From positions 1 through 27,709 of the forward strand of contig CAMCFD010000009.1 in NCBI GenBank assembly GCA_945874115.1: a DNA stretch of 27,709 bases. Direction: 5' to 3'. The stretch comes from Rickettsia typhi (GTDB lineage: Bacteria > Pseudomonadota > Alphaproteobacteria > Rickettsiales > UBA1997). Below the pieces are notes generated by a model. The model made no database searches. It was not told where the DNA came from and worked only from the letters and a program-made list of their open reading frames with translations. The position numbers were made by a program, and so were the translations under genes. Positions within the stretch are counted from its first letter, which is position 1. Every line of letters starts with the position of its first letter. This document shows positions 7,201 through 15,501 of the stretch, piece by piece.

Positions 7201-8166
7201 ATGTTTGTTAAAAAATCTTTTTCAATTGCGATTATTTTCCTGCTTTGCTCTTGCGTCAGCAATTTGCAACGTCTTGCGCTGGTTGAAAATAAAATGAAAA
7301 TGGAGGGATTTTATACCTCTTATCTTTCGCTTGAATATCTCGATTATTCGCGAAGTTTGCTGCAAAATGACGATTATTTGAATGCCGAATATTTCGCGAA
7401 AAAAGGTCTCGATGCTTCAAAAGGCTATGATTTGGCTCTTGAAAATCCATATTATTGGTACGCCGATCAAGTTGAAATTGAAGATTTAGTTTCGGCGCAA
7501 AAACGCTATGAAAAAGTTTCGACCGCCGAAGTTCGCAATCTTTTGCCAATTCAAATGGCGCATTTAACTTTTTTGTATGATTGCTGGGCCAGCAAAGAAG
7601 CTAAGCCGGCATTTCGACTTGGCGAGATGCGAAAATGCAAAGAGCGATTTTATACATTGATTGACGAAGTTGAATATTTTATCGCGAATTTAGGAAAAGA
7701 CAAAGCGCCAAAAACTGTGTTTGTCGAGCGCCAATTTGAGCGTTATTTGGTGATTTTTGATTTTGACAAATTCAAAATTAATGAAAAAGCCAATAAAAAA
7801 ATGGTCGAAATTTTAAACGTCATTGACGCTTTGGACGGCGATTATTGTTTGGTTTTGGTTGGAAACGCCGATCGCGCCGGAAAAAATTTATATAACGAAA
7901 CGCTTGCTTTGAAGCGCGCCAAAGTTATTGAGCAATATTTAAACAAGAATGGCGTTGGTTCAGACTTGATTGAAATTAGAGTTGAGGGCGAGGAATTTCC
8001 TGATTTAATCACGAAAGATAAAGTTCGTCAACAATTCAACCGAACTGTCGGAGTTTATATTGTAAAAGGCGCCAAATCGGTTCGGGACGTGCCTTTGCCG
8101 GTTATTAAAAATGAGGCTTACAAATTGGAAATAACAAAAGAAAAGAAAAAACGCGGTTTAAAATAA
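7201..8166 (+). CDS. OmpA-like outer-membrane lipoprotein
   Basis: The chosen start is the ATG at 7201, giving 321 residues. A longer frame from TTG 7102 is rejected because the ATG gives a proper lipoprotein signal peptide: MFVKKS, a hydrophobic core AIIFLL and a lipobox region LLCSC with Cys16 or Cys18 as the lipidated residue. The middle (about 30-190) is a helical, Tyr-rich region of unknown family. The C-terminus is an OmpA/Pal-type peptidoglycan-binding domain: VIFDFDKFKINEKA, NADRAG, NLYNETLALKRAKVIEQYL and a late RQQFNRTVGVYI. The protein probably links the outer membrane to peptidoglycan. proB begins one base after its stop, so the two are co-transcribed, although no functional link is obvious. 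It is not a classical Pal, which is shorter and sits in tol-pal operons. Confidence 0.82.
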   Translation: MFVKKSFSIAIIFLLCSCVSNLQRLALVENKMKMEGFYTSYLSLEYLDYSRSLLQNDDYLNAEYFAKKGLDASKGYDLALENPYYWYADQVEIEDLVSAQKRYEKVSTAEVRNLLPIQMAHLTFLYDCWASKEAKPAFRLGEMRKCKERFYTLIDEVEYFIANLGKDKAPKTVFVERQFERYLVIFDFDKFKINEKANKKMVEILNVIDALDGDYCLVLVGNADRAGKNLYNETLALKRAKVIEQYLNKNGVGSDLIEIRVEGEEFPDLITKDKVRQQFNRTVGVYIVKGAKSVRDVPLPVIKNEAYKLEITKEKKKRGLK

Positions 8167-8167
8167 T

Positions 8168-9277
8168 ATGAAAAACGATTTCAAAAATGTCAAAAGATTG
8201 GTCATAAAAATTGGCTCATCACTTTTGGTTGAAGACAAAAAATTGCGCGAGAAGTGGCTTGGCGCCTTGATGAAAGACGTTGGCGAGTTGCTTTCACAAG
8301 GCGTTGAAATTGTCGTGGTTTCTTCGGGCGCGATTGCGCTTGGGAAAATAATTTTGAAGAAAGATAAATTGTCGACAATCGCGCAAAAGCAGGCGGCGGC
8401 TGCTCTTGGCCAAATTCAACTAATGTCGAAATATCGCGACGCGGCTAAAAAATTCGATTTTAATGTGGCGCAAATTCTTCTGACATCTTCTGACTGTAAC
8501 GAGCGCGAGCGTTATAATAATTTGCAAAATGTTTTTGGCGAGTTGTTAAAAAATAAAATTGTGCCAATAATTAACGAAAATGATTCGGTTGCAATTGATG
8601 AAATAAAAATTGGCGACAACGACCGATTGGCGGCGCGCGTGGCGCAAATGATTTCGGCTGATTTGTTGGTTTTGTTTTCTGATATTGACGGGCTTTATGA
8701 TAAAAATCCAAAAGTTTTTTCTGACGCGAAATTAATTGGCGAGGTGAAAAAAATCACGAAAGATGTTGAAGAAATGGCCGGTGGCGCTGTTTCAAGTGTT
8801 GGAACTGGCGGCATGATCACAAAAATAACGGCGGCAAAAATGGCTTCGCTTTCGGGCCTTGAAGCTGTGATTACTAGCGGATTAAACGATAATTGTTTGA
8901 CAAAATTATTTCTGGATAAACAAAATTATACCATTTTTCGCAGTGACAAAAACGCTGTAAAATCGCGCAAAAAATGGCTTTCGGGCTTTTTAAATGCGAA
9001 AGGTGAAGTTGTGGTGAATGAATGCGCCAAAACCGCGCTTTTAGAAAAAAATGTCAGTTTATTGCCGATTGGAATTGTAAAAATTAATGGCAATTTTAAG
9101 AAGAATGAGTTAATATTTATCAAGGACGAATCGGGAAATCACATCGCAAACGGCATTGCGAATTATGATTCTGTTCAGGCGCAAAAAGTTTTGGGGAAAA
9201 ATAGTGTCGATGTTAAAAAGCTTCTCGGCGTTGATAAAACTGAATTGGTTCACATTGATAATTTGGTGATGATTTAA
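8168..9277 (+). CDS. proB: glutamate 5-kinase
   Basis: ProB phosphorylates glutamate with ATP in the first step of proline synthesis and is usually feedback-inhibited by proline. The 369 residues carry an amino-acid-kinase domain (KIGSSLL at 14-20, VSSGAIALG at 51-59, NENDSV at 136-141, GDNDRLAARVA at 149-159, FSDIDGLYDKNP at 170-181, GTGGMITKI at 212-220) and a C-terminal PUA domain (about 279-365). Length and motifs match full-size ProB. proA and proC are not in the window, so completion of the pathway cannot be judged. Its ATG follows the lipoprotein stop by one base (taatATG), which suggests translational coupling. Confidence 0.96.
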   Translation: MKNDFKNVKRLVIKIGSSLLVEDKKLREKWLGALMKDVGELLSQGVEIVVVSSGAIALGKIILKKDKLSTIAQKQAAAALGQIQLMSKYRDAAKKFDFNVAQILLTSSDCNERERYNNLQNVFGELLKNKIVPIINENDSVAIDEIKIGDNDRLAARVAQMISADLLVLFSDIDGLYDKNPKVFSDAKLIGEVKKITKDVEEMAGGAVSSVGTGGMITKITAAKMASLSGLEAVITSGLNDNCLTKLFLDKQNYTIFRSDKNAVKSRKKWLSGFLNAKGEVVVNECAKTALLEKNVSLLPIGIVKINGNFKKNELIFIKDESGNHIANGIANYDSVQAQKVLGKNSVDVKKLLGVDKTELVHIDNLVMI

Positions 9278-9280
9278 AAT

Positions 9281-9302
9281 TTGACGCACCAAATAGCGTC
9301 AA
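9281..9302. promoter_or_regulatory. perfect 7-bp inverted repeat between proB and eno
   Basis: TTGACGC (9281-9287) and GCGTCAA (9296-9302) flank an 8-base AT-rich spacer. It begins four bases after the proB stop. There is no T-run beyond CTCTTT, so it is a weak terminator or an operator for eno. A TTAACA/TAATAT pair (9307-9336) lies too close to the eno ATG to be an ordinary promoter. Confidence 0.4.
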
Positions 9303-9339
9303 CTCTTTAACAATTTGTTTAAATAATTTGTAATATAAA

Positions 9340-10614
9340 ATGAAAATAAAGAATATAAAGGCACGTGAAGTTCTTGACTCGCGCGGATTTCCAACTGTTG
9401 AAGTTGATGTTGTTTTAGAAAATAATATTGTGGCGTCAGCGATTGTTCCAAGTGGTGCATCGACTGGAAGCTTAGAGGCGTGTGAGTTGCGCGATGGCGA
9501 TAAAAATCGTTATTTAGGAAAAGGTGTTTTGAAAGCCGTTGCCAATGTTAACCAAAAAATTGCGCCAAAGCTTATCGGCTTTGATGTCAGCAAGCAGCGC
9601 GAAATTGACAATTTGATGATTGCGCTTGACGGAAGCGAAAATAAATCGAATTTGGGCGCTAATGCAATTTTAGCGATTTCTCTTGCGTGCGCTAAGGCTG
9701 CGGCACTTTCTCGCGGCGTGAAATTGTTTGAATATATTGCTCAATTGTTTGGGCAAAATTCTGGTTCTTATAAAATGCCAATTCCGATGATGAATATAAT
9801 CAACGGTGGCAAGCACGCGGACAATGCGATTGATATTCAAGAATTTATGATTATGCCATTTTCGGCGAAATCTGCGTCGGACGCAATTCGAATTGGCGCC
9901 GAGATTTTTCATCACCTAAAATCACTCTTGAAGCAAGATGGATTCTCGACCAACGTTGGTGATGAAGGTGGTTTCGCGCCAAATTTCACAAGTTCAAAAC
10001 AGGCACTTGATTATATTTCGAAAGCGTGCGAAAAAGCGGGATATAAACTTGGCACCGACATCAAATTGGCTCTAGACGCGGCTTCGACCGAGTTTTATAA
10101 AAACGGAATTTATAATTTAGAAGGCGAGGGTAAAAAATTAAACAGTGTTCAATTGGTTGAATATTATAAAGATTTGGTAAAAAATTATCCGATTTTTTCA
10201 ATTGAAGATGCTTGCTCTGAAGACGATTTTGAAGGCTGGAAGCTTATTACAAAAGAGCTTGGCGAAAAGGTTCAACTTGTCGGTGATGATTTATTTGTGA
10301 CGAATCCGAAAATTTTAGCGCAAGGAATTAAAGAAAAAATGGCCAATGCAATATTGATTAAAGTCAATCAAATCGGCACTTTAAGCGAAACTTTAGACGC
10401 AATTTCTTTGGCGCATAAAAATAATTATCGCGCGATTATTTCGCACAGATCGGGCGAAACTGAAGATTCAACAATTTCTCATATTGCCGTTGCGACCAAC
10501 GCCGGACAGATCAAAACCGGTTCTTTATGCAGGTCGGATCGCATTGCAAAATATAATGAATTGATCAGAATCGAAGAAGCTCTTGGCGAAAATTCGCGTT
10601 ATATGAAGATTTAA
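9340..10614 (+). CDS. eno: enolase
   Basis: Enolase interconverts 2-phosphoglycerate and phosphoenolpyruvate in glycolysis/gluconeogenesis. The 424 residues align through the family: GASTG (39-43, flexible active-site loop), INGGKHADN with H159, QEFM with E168, GDEGGFAPN (207-215, E209), Mg ligands D246, E289 (SIEDACSEDD) and D316 (GDDLFVTN), the catalytic K341 (LIKVNQIGT), HRSGETED (369-376) and a C-terminal NAGQIKTGSLCRSDR. All catalytic residues are present. Small differences (STISHIAVATNA for the common TTIADLAVA) are conservative. Its presence argues against a Rickettsia-like genome that has lost glycolysis. It ends in a terminator hairpin. Confidence 0.98.
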   Translation: MKIKNIKAREVLDSRGFPTVEVDVVLENNIVASAIVPSGASTGSLEACELRDGDKNRYLGKGVLKAVANVNQKIAPKLIGFDVSKQREIDNLMIALDGSENKSNLGANAILAISLACAKAAALSRGVKLFEYIAQLFGQNSGSYKMPIPMMNIINGGKHADNAIDIQEFMIMPFSAKSASDAIRIGAEIFHHLKSLLKQDGFSTNVGDEGGFAPNFTSSKQALDYISKACEKAGYKLGTDIKLALDAASTEFYKNGIYNLEGEGKKLNSVQLVEYYKDLVKNYPIFSIEDACSEDDFEGWKLITKELGEKVQLVGDDLFVTNPKILAQGIKEKMANAILIKVNQIGTLSETLDAISLAHKNNYRAIISHRSGETEDSTISHIAVATNAGQIKTGSLCRSDRIAKYNELIRIEEALGENSRYMKI

Positions 10615-10623
10615 TTTTGTTTG

Positions 10624-10650
10624 GGCGATCCTCGTGGTCGCCTTTGTTTA
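10624..10650 (+). terminator. intrinsic terminator of eno
   Basis: GGCGATC (10624-10630) pairs with GGTCGCC (10636-10642; one G-U pair) around CTCGT, followed by the T-rich run TTTGTTTATT. It starts 10 bases after the eno stop. Confidence 0.75.
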
Positions 10651-10677
10651 TTGACTTGCGCAATTAGGCGTTATGAT
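10651..10677 (+). promoter_or_regulatory. possible promoter of the GshB-like gene
   Basis: TTGACT (10651-10656) and TATGAT (10672-10677) match 5/6 each, with a short 15-base spacer. Transcription would start just before the ATG at 10700. Confidence 0.45.
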
Positions 10678-10699
10678 GGCTTTCTTACATTATTCATAA

Positions 10700-12061
10700 A
10701 TGAAAATAGCAGTTTTAATAAATGAAAATTTGCAAGACATGGTTTTGGGTGCTAATACCAGCCTATCTTATATCCTTGCCGCTGCTGCGTTTGGCGATGT
10801 TTATGTTTATAAAATTGATGAATTAGGTGAGCTTAAAAAAAATGTAAAAGCAATCTTTTTCAATAAAAATAATTCGCAAGAAATTATTGATGAATATAGA
10901 AATGAAAATAAAAAAATCTCGCAAACCCTTCTAAATCAAAATCTTCCGCCGAAAAAATTTGTTAGAGATTTGAAAAAAAATCTTGAAATGCGCGATTTTT
11001 CTTTCGACGACATAGACTTCGTAATTCAGCGCTTAGAGCCAATGAAGCCGCCATTTCCGCCATTTGGCAAAGTTAACATTAATGAATTTTTGCGCGACTT
11101 TTCTGAGAAAATTTTTACCAAAAATAAAATTTATAATTTGCCAATTGATTGTTTTGGTGATAAAGAATTTCCACTTGAACTTGATGATAAAAACGTTGCG
11201 GTTCCTACAAAAATAAGCTTTCTTGCTGATGAAAATATTGCGCAAAAAGTTAGAAAAATTGGTCAAAAAATAATTCTAAAACCTGATAATTCAGCGCAGG
11301 CATTTGGTGTTTTTGCAATTGAGTTTGACGAAAATGGCTTTGATTTGCAAAGAATTTTGCTTGAAAAATTGTCAGATTTAATTGTTGGCGAAACCTTTAA
11401 AATCAAGCCTCAAATTGATGATGAAGAATTGAAAAAAATAATTCACATTTTATTTTTTGTACAAGATTTTAAGGTAAAAAAAGAAATTTCTGATAAAAAA
11501 ATTGGTGATTTTAATGATTCTCAAATTAAAATTCGAGGCGAACAGCTTTATGGACATAAAATCTTGATTCAGCCTTTTATTGAAGGCGTTAGAATTGGCG
11601 ACATCAGAATTATTTTGGCCAAAATGAGCGATGAAAATTTCGCAATTATCGGATCAGTTTTTCGCAAAACCATTTCGACAAATTCTAAAAATTTTGCGAC
11701 AGGAATCATGTCGGGAAGCTCTATTCCCGTTGATATTTCGAGTGTTTTAAATGACGAAGAGCAAAAGGATTTAATCGCGAAAACTAATTATGTTATTAGT
11801 CAACTTAATACTAAATTTCGCGAGCAATATAAAAATTGTTTCGAGCTTGGTCTTGATTTTTTGCTTTTCGGAGATAAAAAACATGTTTTTTTGGGCGAGG
11901 CCAATCATTATTGTCAGGGCTTGATTCCATTTTGTGAAGCTGTTTTGAAAAATGAATTTTACGATAAAATTAACGGCGTAAAAATCGAACATAATTATGG
12001 CTTGAATATTACTAAAACGGTCATTGGCGAACAGTTATCGTTGCGTCGGAAGGTTTTATAG
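10700..12061 (+). CDS. divergent glutathione synthetase-like ATP-grasp enzyme
   Basis: The order of motifs follows glutathione synthetase (GshB): a Rossmann-like N-terminus (MKIAVLINENLQDM, with TSLSYILAAAA where GshB has its EAxxRG helix), a Pro-rich FVIQRLEPMKPPF (108-119) at the position of the GshB RxDPPF motif, VPTKISFLADE (168-178), the ATP-binding IILKPDNSAQAFGVF (191-205, Lys194), ILIQPFIEGVRIGDIRI (288-304), FRKTIS (321-326), TGIMSG (334-339) and the metal site ELGLDFL...FLGEANHY (382-404, Glu400/Asn402). It differs from normal GshB in being 453 residues against about 315, in having an insertion near 232-282 (partly a Lys/Ile-rich helix), and in losing the Gly-rich GMGG loop and the NLxxGG motif. 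It may be a true but drifted GshB or an ATP-grasp ligase for another peptide. Terminators lie on both sides, so it is a single-gene unit. Confidence 0.7.
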   Translation: MKIAVLINENLQDMVLGANTSLSYILAAAAFGDVYVYKIDELGELKKNVKAIFFNKNNSQEIIDEYRNENKKISQTLLNQNLPPKKFVRDLKKNLEMRDFSFDDIDFVIQRLEPMKPPFPPFGKVNINEFLRDFSEKIFTKNKIYNLPIDCFGDKEFPLELDDKNVAVPTKISFLADENIAQKVRKIGQKIILKPDNSAQAFGVFAIEFDENGFDLQRILLEKLSDLIVGETFKIKPQIDDEELKKIIHILFFVQDFKVKKEISDKKIGDFNDSQIKIRGEQLYGHKILIQPFIEGVRIGDIRIILAKMSDENFAIIGSVFRKTISTNSKNFATGIMSGSSIPVDISSVLNDEEQKDLIAKTNYVISQLNTKFREQYKNCFELGLDFLLFGDKKHVFLGEANHYCQGLIPFCEAVLKNEFYDKINGVKIEHNYGLNITKTVIGEQLSLRRKVL

Positions 12062-12091
12062 ATGTCAAAAATTCTAAATTTTGGCATTTTT
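12062..12091 (+). terminator. intrinsic terminator of the GshB-like gene
   Basis: ATGTCAAAA (12062-12070) pairs with TTTTGGCAT (12079-12087; one G-U), followed by TTTTT. It starts immediately after the stop codon. A second, perfect 7-bp hairpin, GCAATTT (12094-12100) with AAATTGC (12108-12114), follows at once. Confidence 0.65.
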
Positions 12092-12144
12092 ACGCAATTT
12101 CTCGAACAAAATTGCCAATTTATCCGCTTTTTTGCAATCAATCC

Positions 12145-12172
12145 TTGAAAAAATCGCTTATACGTTTATAAT
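12145..12172 (+). promoter_or_regulatory. promoter of gltX
   Basis: TTGAAA (12145-12150, 5/6), a 16-base spacer and TATAAT (12167-12172, 6/6). Predicted start near 12179, giving a leader of about 60 bases before gltX. Confidence 0.6.
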
Positions 12173-12238
12173 TATACCATTTCCACTAATAATTAGTCTA
12201 AATATTTAGAAATATCTTAGTCAAAATAAACTTTAAAA

Positions 12239-13588
12239 ATGACAACATTTTGTCGCTTTGCGCCTTCCCCTACTGGGTTTCTTCATGTTGGAAACATTCG
12301 TGCGGCCATCATTAATTTTTTATACGCCAAGAAAACTAGTGGAAAATTCATGTTGCGCCTTGACGACACAGATGTTGAGCGCACGAAAGACGAATATCGC
12401 GACATGATTTTGACCGACATGTCTTGGCTTGGCCTTGAATATAGCGACTTTGCAAAACAGTCAGATCGCCTAGAAAAATATGAGGCGGCGAAAAATTTGT
12501 TGATAAAATCGGGCAGACTTTATGAATGCTACGAAACGCCACAAGAACTAAATTTGCAGCGCAAAAGTCAAGTCGCATCAGGAACGGCGCCACTTTACAA
12601 CCGCCAAGCACTCAATTTAACCGAAGAGCAAAAACAAAACTTACGCGCGCAAGGCTTAAAGCCGCATTATCGTTTTTTGCTTCAAGATAAATTAGTGGGT
12701 TTCGACGATAAAATTAAAGGCCGCATCGAATATCAAGGTCTACATTTTTCTGACCCCGTTTTGGTGCGCGACAACGGCGTGCCGACTTACACTTTTTGTT
12801 CGGTCGTTGACGATTTAGAATTTGCCGTCACTGACATTATCAGAGGCGAAGACCACATCACCAACACCGCGGTTCAGATTCAAATTTTCGAAGGTTTGAT
12901 TGACGCTGGTTTTGGCGGAAAAATTCCTCATTTTGCACATTTGGCTTTAGTCAAGGCTCTTGACGGAAAAATCTCGAAACGCGAAGGTGGCTTCGACGTT
13001 AAAACGCTTCGCGCTGAAGGAATAGAGCCGTTCGCCCTAATTTCTCTTCTTGCCCAAATCGGAACTTCAAAATCGATTGAAATTCACAAAAATTTCGAAC
13101 AATTAATCGCCAATTTTGATTTTTCCAATTTCTCGAAATCTTCGACAAATTATGATTTAGATGAAGTAAAAAATATCAACCAGAAATTGCTGCAAATTCT
13201 CGATTTTAAATATGTTCAAGCGAGGTTTAAAGAATTAAATCTTGGTGAAATTAATGAAGATTTTTGGAATATTTTTAAAGCCAATATCGAAATTTTAGGC
13301 GAAATCGACAAATGGTGGAAAATTTGTAAAACAGATTTTCGCTATGAAAACGCGCAAAATGACAAAGAATTTTTGAAAGCCGCGTCAGAATTGCTTCCTC
13401 AAGATACGAAAGATGCGGAATGTTGGAATAAATGGCTCGCTGAAATCAAGAAAAATTCACAGAGAAAAGGCAAAGAATTATTCTTACCAATACGCTTGGC
13501 TCTAAGCGGAGAAGTTCACGGCCCAGAGTTAAAACATTTGATAAATGAAATTGCGCGCGACGAAATTTTGGCAAGATTGCAAAATTAA
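12239..13588 (+). CDS. gltX: glutamyl-tRNA synthetase (class I)
   Basis: GltX charges tRNA-Glu, and in many alphaproteobacteria also tRNA-Gln for later amidation by GatCAB. The 449 residues carry the class I signatures: APSPTGFLHVGN at 8-19 (HIGH motif as HVGN) and DGKISKREGG at 242-251 (KMSKS motif as KISKR). IRGEDHITNT (201-210) and the RLDDTDVERT segment (40-49) are also typical. The C-terminal anticodon-binding part (about 310-449) is shorter and less conserved, as in the short second GltX paralogue common in alphaproteobacteria, which often have two gltX genes. I cannot tell which one this is without the second copy. It converges on the bactofilin gene. Confidence 0.95.
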   Translation: MTTFCRFAPSPTGFLHVGNIRAAIINFLYAKKTSGKFMLRLDDTDVERTKDEYRDMILTDMSWLGLEYSDFAKQSDRLEKYEAAKNLLIKSGRLYECYETPQELNLQRKSQVASGTAPLYNRQALNLTEEQKQNLRAQGLKPHYRFLLQDKLVGFDDKIKGRIEYQGLHFSDPVLVRDNGVPTYTFCSVVDDLEFAVTDIIRGEDHITNTAVQIQIFEGLIDAGFGGKIPHFAHLALVKALDGKISKREGGFDVKTLRAEGIEPFALISLLAQIGTSKSIEIHKNFEQLIANFDFSNFSKSSTNYDLDEVKNINQKLLQILDFKYVQARFKELNLGEINEDFWNIFKANIEILGEIDKWWKICKTDFRYENAQNDKEFLKAASELLPQDTKDAECWNKWLAEIKKNSQRKGKELFLPIRLALSGEVHGPELKHLINEIARDEILARLQN

Positions 13589-13614
13589 ACACGCGCGTAG
13601 AAATTTAGCGGAAA

Positions 13615-14049
13615 TTATATTTTTTCTTCGAAGCTGACTTTCTTGAATTGTCCGTCAATAGAGGCTCCGTCTTCAACACACAAAGTTTGATATTCGATAA
13701 CTCCGTTGATGACAGCTTTGCTTGAAACGCTGATCGTTTTCGCTCTTATGTTGCCAAGAAAATTGCCTCTAATATTTAAAGATTCGGCAATTAAATCGCC
13801 TTCAACCACGCCATTTTCGCGGATAATCACAACATTTCCTCTAATCGTACCTTTTATAGTGCCCTCAATTTCAATCAATCCAAGGCTGGTTATATCACCT
13901 TCAATCTTCAAATCGCGAGATAAAATCGTCGGAGTTGCTTTGCCGTTGCTAATGTTTTCGATCTTCTTATTCATATTTTTTCTATTGTCGTTGCTTGAGT
14001 TAAGCTCGTGAATTTCGGCTGTCTTTTGTTTCAAATTAGCTATTTGCAT
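13615..14049 (-). CDS. bactofilin
   Basis: Bactofilins form nucleotide-independent polymers on the inner face of the membrane and position cell-wall enzymes. From residue 40 to 140 the protein is a chain of short beta repeats with Gly every five to seven residues (SLGLIEIEGTIKGTIRG, NGVVEGDLIAE, KAVINGVIEY, DGASIDGQF), the expected right-handed beta-helix. The start at 14049 gives 144 residues and overlaps the end of the upstream M23 gene by 14 bases, which implies translational coupling. The ATG at 13972-13974 (Met26) would give a 119-residue protein with a short disordered N-terminus, also normal for bactofilins. Bactofilin plus M23 peptidase operons are known (CcmA/Csd1 in Helicobacter, BacA/LmdC in stalked and budding alphaproteobacteria), so a role in shape or localised wall growth is likely. 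Confidence 0.92.
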   Translation of the reverse strand: MQIANLKQKTAEIHELNSSNDNRKNMNKKIENISNGKATPTILSRDLKIEGDITSLGLIEIEGTIKGTIRGNVVIIRENGVVEGDLIAESLNIRGNFLGNIRAKTISVSSKAVINGVIEYQTLCVEDGASIDGQFKKVSFEEKI

Positions 14050-15250
14050 GATTTAACTGAGTTGACTTGTTAAAGAAAGAATCTCCGGCTTCTAAAAATT
14101 TTCTTGGATTAAGTGGAATATTTTTATAGCGAACCTCATAATGTAAATGTTGCCCAGTGCTTCTTCCTGTGCTTCCTTGGCGCGCCAACAAATCACCTTT
14201 TTTGACGATCTGACCTTTTTGTACTATAACTTTAGAAAGATGTCCGTAGCGTGTCGTAATGCCGAAACCGTGGTCGATGACGACAGCATTGCCATAATCT
14301 GAGAATTTTCCGGCTAAAATAACCACGCCAGATGACGGGCTGATAATTTGTTCGTGACTTGGGCCAACAAAATCAAGGCCTTGATGAACCGCCATTCCTC
14401 TGGTGAGTGGGTCAACTCTAGGGCCAAAGCCGCTTGAGACCATATAATTTTTGATCGGTCGTGATAAAGGAATAAATTGCGTCAACTTTTCAAGCATAAT
14501 CAGGCGATCGATTTCGTCAGAAAATTTTGCAGTATCGAGCGATTTATTGAAAGAGAAATGTTTGATTGCAACTTCGCTGGCACTAAAGTTTTCAAGCGGA
14601 ATAAAGGGTCCGCCTTGGCCAAGTTCTGAGTTTTTTAGCTTTGGATATTTTTTCATTAAGTTGGCAACGCTTTTTGTTGGTTTTTTGATGTTGAGGCCAG
14701 TAATCGCAATGGTTTTTTCGATTCTTTCGATTCGCGTTTGAGCAACTTTTTTAATAACGAACATTTTGTTGGAAGCTTCTCTAATTTTGTCAACCGTTTC
14801 AAGGTCTGAGCTTGACATGGCTTCTTCGTCTAAATTTTTCGGAAGTTGTAAATCTTCAGTTTCTTCGCCAACCAAAGTATTTTCGCCCGTAACCGAGATT
14901 AAATAATCATTGACTTTCTTGAGTTTATCGTTGATATTGCTGAATTCGGCGTCAAAATAATTAGCGACATTTCTCAGTCTTGCAATTTCCTCAGATTTTG
15001 CGCTGATGATTTTGTTATATTGAAGTGATTCGTAAAATAAATTTGCAATCCACGCAAACGCAAGGCAAAAACACAGTTGAGAGAAGGGTCCAAGGGTAAC
15101 TGTTCTAATCTTTTGATTAGTGACAAATAAAATTTGTCTTTTGGCGAAAGTGAATTTTAAAGAATTAACTACAGCTTTTTTTATAGCAACGAGAAACGAC
15201 CTTAAGTTATTCAAAAATTGTCTTTTTCGTAAAAAAGCCTTAATATTCAT
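14036..15250 (-). CDS. membrane-anchored M23 (LytM) peptidoglycan endopeptidase
   Basis: The 404-residue protein has a basic cytoplasmic N-terminus (1-50), a single membrane helix (about 54-73), a periplasmic coiled-coil region (about 80-120 and 150-185) and a C-terminal M23 domain (about 268-388). The zinc site is complete: H289 and D293 in VHQGLD, then H368 and H370 in GQHLHYEV; H337 (RYGHLS) is the usual general acid/base partner. It should therefore be an active peptidoglycan hydrolase, unlike the degenerate LytM activators EnvC and NlpD. The topology (cytoplasmic tail, one membrane span, coiled coil, LytM) matches LmdC-type proteins whose cytoplasmic tail binds bactofilin. Its stop overlaps the bactofilin start. 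A promoter candidate lies at 15296-15324. Confidence 0.92.
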   Translation of the reverse strand: MNIKAFLRKRQFLNNLRSFLVAIKKAVVNSLKFTFAKRQILFVTNQKIRTVTLGPFSQLCFCLAFAWIANLFYESLQYNKIISAKSEEIARLRNVANYFDAEFSNINDKLKKVNDYLISVTGENTLVGEETEDLQLPKNLDEEAMSSSDLETVDKIREASNKMFVIKKVAQTRIERIEKTIAITGLNIKKPTKSVANLMKKYPKLKNSELGQGGPFIPLENFSASEVAIKHFSFNKSLDTAKFSDEIDRLIMLEKLTQFIPLSRPIKNYMVSSGFGPRVDPLTRGMAVHQGLDFVGPSHEQIISPSSGVVILAGKFSDYGNAVVIDHGFGITTRYGHLSKVIVQKGQIVKKGDLLARQGSTGRSTGQHLHYEVRYKNIPLNPRKFLEAGDSFFNKSTQLNHANS

Positions 15251-15295
15251 CTAATTTCAGTGTTTTTCTTGTATATTTAGTCATATTTCTACCCT

Positions 15296-15324
15296 ATTTT
15301 GACCCTTAATTTGACCAATGTCAA
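15296..15324 (-). promoter_or_regulatory. promoter of the M23-bactofilin operon
   Basis: On the minus strand TTGACA (15324-15319), a 17-base spacer and CAAAAT (15301-15296) give 6/6 and 4/6 matches, about 45 bases before the M23 ATG. Confidence 0.5.
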
Positions 15325-15386
15325 GCCATATTTTATGTTTTCATATAAATTGTCGCATTTTTTGGTGGTTTTTGCGCCGATTTTTC

Positions 15387-15415
15387 TTGACTTTGATAAA
15401 TAATTGAACTAAAAT
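15387..15415 (+). promoter_or_regulatory. promoter of rpmE
   Basis: TTGACT (15387-15392), a 17-base spacer and TAAAAT (15410-15415), each 5/6. Predicted start near 15422, so rpmE has a leader of about 105 bases. Confidence 0.6.
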
Positions 15416-15469
15416 CGCGGTTTAATTTATTCTCATAACAGCAAATTATGAGATTGTTTAGAGATTGCT

Positions 15470-15501
15470 CGACGCATAAGCGTCGCCCCACACTTTGTGG
15501 G
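15470..15501 (+). promoter_or_regulatory. two adjacent hairpins in the rpmE leader
   Basis: CGACGC-ATAA-GCGTCG (15470-15485) and CCCACA-CTT-TGTGGG (15487-15501) are two perfect 6-bp stems separated by one base. They are GC-rich in an AT-rich leader and end 26 bases before the rpmE ATG. No T-run follows, so they are not a terminator. L31 leaders that bind the protein are known in other phyla; this being one is inference. Confidence 0.5.
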
